Of a stretch of DNA of 27,205 nt, positions 24,719-27,205 are shown one piece after another. A program made the translations under genes and the position numbers. Each line of letters starts with the position of its first letter. The stretch's first letter is position 1. The notes beneath the pieces are model-generated. The model searched no databases. It was given only the letters and a program-made list of their open reading frames with translations, and was not told the origin of the DNA. This stretch comes from JANNYA01 sp031422315 (GTDB lineage Bacteria > Pseudomonadota > Gammaproteobacteria > Xanthomonadales > SZUA-5): NCBI GenBank assembly GCA_031422315.1, contig JANOQN010000029.1, forward strand, positions 1 through 27,205, written 5' to 3'.

Positions 24719-25726
24719 ATGCGTACTGCCAAATTTTTATGCGTTATTTTGACGGCTGTTTTGGGTGCGCTGCCGACGCACACGATGGCGCGCGATCCTT
24801 TTACTACCGAGCTTGAGGGGTGCCTTGAACTATTGCAAAGTGATTCTGCAGAACCTAGGTATCAAATTGTACTCGGCCCAAGCTGGAGCGTGGCTTTGTT
24901 TAAAATAAGCAAGGACGACGGCGACAATCTAGGCTCAGATATGTGTGGTGATTTGAGTGCAAGCGAGTGGGATATGGGCGGTGCCTACGCTTGGCCAGCG
25001 AGTCTGGGGGAATTAAAACCGGTGAATCAGAGAATGATCACAAGTGTCTGGCTAGATCAAATTATCGATAATGCAAGGGCAAGCAGCAAAAACCGAGCGC
25101 CCATCAAGCGAATCAGCATCACCATGTTGCCAGATGGCGATGGACACCTGACCCGCGTGCATTTTATTAGCGCCGAGGCGCAGGCCGAAGCACTCGCCAG
25201 CGTTGATTTAAACGAACAAGCGGACGTGGTTACGCATGATCCGCGTCTGCCCGATCAATTTGCAAGAGTCGAAATAGACGCCTCTGCACCAAAAATGCCG
25301 GCCGAGAGTGTGGCAGCGCCAAGCGTTGATCCAAAAACTGCGTTGGGCTTGCTGTTATCGATTACCCAGGCGCAGTCCGATGCAAAAGTGATACGCGTAA
25401 CACTAACCAACTTCGATGCTGGATTGGTTTATCGAAACCAAGGCGACGCACAAACAAGGCAAGCGCGCTTTGATTTCACGGGCGGCGAAGCGAGCAACCT
25501 AGCAGATGAACCCTTCGAATTCCCGGCGGCGTTCAAAGAATGCGCCATGACGCTCACTCAAGTTGAAGCTGCGATAGGCAAAGTCATTTTGCAAAAACGC
25601 TATCAAGCCATTGCTGCACGATTGCAGTATTTATTACTTGAATGCAGCAAAGAGAATCCAATACCGCATTGGTTTTTGACTGCCATGGAGCCGTTTGAGT
25701 ATTTTGAACTACCCGCGCAGTTTTGA
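24719..25726 (+). CDS. Secreted protein of unknown function
   Basis: The protein has 335 residues from the ATG at 24719, which has AAAGAGG six bases upstream; the frame is open to a TTG 24 bp earlier but without support. A signal peptide (hydrophobic about 5-18, cleavage after HTMA near residue 24) leads into a mature domain with four cysteines, suitable for two disulphides. I recognise no domain or active-site motif. The two halves are joined by an Ala/Pro-rich linker at about 195-210. It lies between the TetR gene (divergent) and pilT, with 190 bp before pilT, so it is probably its own transcript. Confidence 0.8.
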   Translation: MRTAKFLCVILTAVLGALPTHTMARDPFTTELEGCLELLQSDSAEPRYQIVLGPSWSVALFKISKDDGDNLGSDMCGDLSASEWDMGGAYAWPASLGELKPVNQRMITSVWLDQIIDNARASSKNRAPIKRISITMLPDGDGHLTRVHFISAEAQAEALASVDLNEQADVVTHDPRLPDQFARVEIDASAPKMPAESVAAPSVDPKTALGLLLSITQAQSDAKVIRVTLTNFDAGLVYRNQGDAQTRQARFDFTGGEASNLADEPFEFPAAFKECAMTLTQVEAAIGKVILQKRYQAIAARLQYLLLECSKENPIPHWFLTAMEPFEYFELPAQF

Positions 25727-25916
25727 GCGCCTGGATTGACCTGAAAAATGTGGGCCTGATTTTGAACGTGCTTGGAAAACATCCGGCAAACCCGGCAAGT
25801 TATGGGTAAACCTGCAAAAAAGCTTCAATCTTGGGTGCAATCGTCGCCACAGCCGAGCATTTTTCGCTTATCTTTACTGCGTCGAAGTTAACTTCTAGTT
25901 CTTAACGAGGTATTGC

Positions 25917-26957
25917 ATGGATATCGCTGAATTACTTGCGTTTTCGGTTAAAAACCGCGCGTCAGATTTACATCTTTCCGCCGGGCTGCCGCCGATGATT
26001 CGCGTCGATGGCGATGTTCGGCGCATCAACGTACCTTCGCTTGAGCATAAACAGGTACACAGCCTGATCTACGACATCATGAGCGACAAGCAGCGGCGCG
26101 ATTATGAAGAGTTTTTGGAAGTCGACTTTTCCTTTGAAATTCCAGGTCTAGCGCGCTTTCGCGTTAACGCCTTCAATCAAAACCGCGGCTCAGGCGCGGT
26201 GTTTCGAACGATTCCTTCGGAAATTTTATCGCTTGAGGATTTGTCAGCCCCGAAAATCTTCAAAGAGCTTTGCAACTTCCCTCAGGGCTTGATTTTGGTG
26301 ACCGGCCCAACCGGTTCGGGAAAATCCACCACGCTGGCAGCGATGGTCGATTACGTCAATAAAAGCGAATACGCGCATATTTTGACGGTTGAAGACCCGA
26401 TCGAATTCGTGCACACCTCTAACAAATGCCTGATCAACCAGCGCGAAGTGCATCGAGATACGCACGGCTTCAATGAAGCGCTGCGCTCCGCCCTGCGCGA
26501 AGATCCGGACTATATCTTGGTGGGTGAGCTGCGCGATCTAGAAACCATTCGACTCGCGCTGACCGCCGCTGAAACCGGACACTTAGTGTTCGGTACGCTG
26601 CACACCTCAAGCGCGGCGAAAACTATCGACCGAATCATCGACGTATTCCCGGCCGGTGAAAAACCCATGGTGCGCTCGATGCTATCCGAATCACTGCGCG
26701 CGGTGATTTCGCAAAGCTTGCTGAAAAAAGTTGGCGGTGGCCGAATTGCAGCGCATGAAATCATGACTGGCATTCCCGCAATTCGAAATCTCATCCGCGA
26801 AGACAAAGTCGCGCAGATGTACTCGTCGATCCAAACCGGTCAAGCCTTTGGTATGCAGACCTTAGATCAGTGTCTGCTGGATTTGGTCAAGCGCGGTTTA
26901 GTAACTCGCGCTCAGGCGGCAACTTATGCTAAGGATCGTAAGCTGTTTGATAGTTAG
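25917..26957 (+). CDS. pilT: Type IV pilus retraction ATPase PilT
   Basis: The protein has 346 residues, the usual PilT length. MDIAELLAFSVKNRASDLHLSAGLPP opens the N-terminal PAS-like domain. The Walker A motif VTGPTGSGKSTT is at about 129-140, the Walker B region ILVGELRD and His box HLVFGTLHTSSA follow, and the AIRNLIRE motif typical of PilT is present near residue 290. PilT powers pilus retraction in twitching motility and DNA uptake. GAGG lies seven bases before the ATG. pilU, usually the next gene, is about 20 kb away on the opposite strand. Confidence 0.97.
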   Translation: MDIAELLAFSVKNRASDLHLSAGLPPMIRVDGDVRRINVPSLEHKQVHSLIYDIMSDKQRRDYEEFLEVDFSFEIPGLARFRVNAFNQNRGSGAVFRTIPSEILSLEDLSAPKIFKELCNFPQGLILVTGPTGSGKSTTLAAMVDYVNKSEYAHILTVEDPIEFVHTSNKCLINQREVHRDTHGFNEALRSALREDPDYILVGELRDLETIRLALTAAETGHLVFGTLHTSSAAKTIDRIIDVFPAGEKPMVRSMLSESLRAVISQSLLKKVGGGRIAAHEIMTGIPAIRNLIREDKVAQMYSSIQTGQAFGMQTLDQCLLDLVKRGLVTRAQAATYAKDRKLFDS

Positions 26958-27071
26958 CGGAATCTAATCGGTTGTAGGGGTTTGTAAGTAATTGGGCACT
27001 TCGCGCAACGCCGTGTGATTTTCAAATAGATTTACGATGTTGAGCGTACAGCTTGCTTTAGTCGTGAACGA

Positions 27072-27108
27072 GTCAAGGGCAGCGAAGCTGGCGTAGCGAA
27101 CCCTTGAC
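27072..27108. repeat. Inverted repeat (GTCAAGGG/CCCTTGAC)
   Basis: An 8-bp perfect inverted pair frames 21 bp that include AGCGAAGCTGGCGTAGCGAA, itself partly repetitive. It lies in the non-coding end of the window and looks like a dispersed intergenic palindrome; no second copy is in the window. Confidence 0.5.
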
Positions 27109-27135
27109 GCGCCTTGATTTAGGCATAGTTGAGAG

Positions 27136-27166
27136 TGGTCGAATCGACAGCCGTCGCATTCGACCA
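27136..27166. repeat. Perfect 9-bp inverted repeat
   Basis: TGGTCGAAT (27136-27144) and ATTCGACCA (27158-27166) are perfectly inverted around 13 bp. Together with the repeat before it, it fills most of the 248-bp region after pilT (26958-27205), where I see no gene and no T-run terminator. Confidence 0.5.
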
Positions 27167-27205
27167 TGCTGACGCTTTTAGGCCGGTTACGACAGGGTTA
27201 AAAAG

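Noticed and set aside
26964..27167. A 67-codon - strand frame after pilT
   Set aside because: It spans the two inverted repeats, lacks a ribosome binding site and shows no protein features.

Overview
The window looks like chromosomal DNA of a moderately GC-rich gammaproteobacterium. The evidence is a type IV pilus retraction pair (PilT and PilU), an alpha subunit of transhydrogenase split in two, PcnB, MetK, a YceH-family protein and a type I-F CRISPR array. Several secreted proteins and a C13-family peptidase suggest the Xanthomonadales/Lysobacterales side of that class. This placement is an inference from gene content and protein style, not from a marker gene. No rRNA or tRNA gene was recognised.

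Layout. Positions 1-2320 hold the leader-distal part of a type I-F CRISPR array: 39 repeats (the first cut by the window edge) and 38 spacers, read on the + strand. No cas gene lies in the window. The terminal repeat and its trailer, which contains a nested palindromic element, have been tandemly duplicated (2294-2913), leaving an orphan repeat at 2603-2630. Next come an octaheme cytochrome c and pilU (both -), a pair of lipoproteins (a DUF4398-type protein and an OmpA-family protein, both +), and metK (-), whose stop region is multiplied as a 14-bp minisatellite. Then follow an SDR oxidoreductase and a small exported protein (both -), a large secreted DUF11-like protein (+), a YceH-family protein (-) and a self-inhibited Fic protein (+) with three operator-like half sites at its start. 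The pntAA-pntAB-pntB operon (+) is followed by pcnB (+), separated from it by two perfect hairpins. pcnB runs head-on into a Phd/PIN toxin-antitoxin pair (-). Upstream of that pair on the same strand lie a membrane-anchored C13 peptidase, an orphan family 5 solute-binding lipoprotein and a TetR regulator. The window closes with an unrecognised secreted protein (+) and pilT (+).

How the parts relate. Most genes are housekeeping or envelope functions: pilus retraction, proton-coupled NADPH supply, SAM synthesis, RNA polyadenylation and peptidoglycan-associated lipoproteins. Accessory content lies at three places: the CRISPR array end, the Fic locus, and the TetR / solute-binding / C13 peptidase / toxin-antitoxin stretch. 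The last is the best candidate for a little-described unit, because a caspase-clan protease with five predicted membrane helices sits in an apparent operon with a peptide-binding-type lipoprotein and its regulator. The toxin-antitoxin pair directly behind it has its own predicted leaderless promoter.
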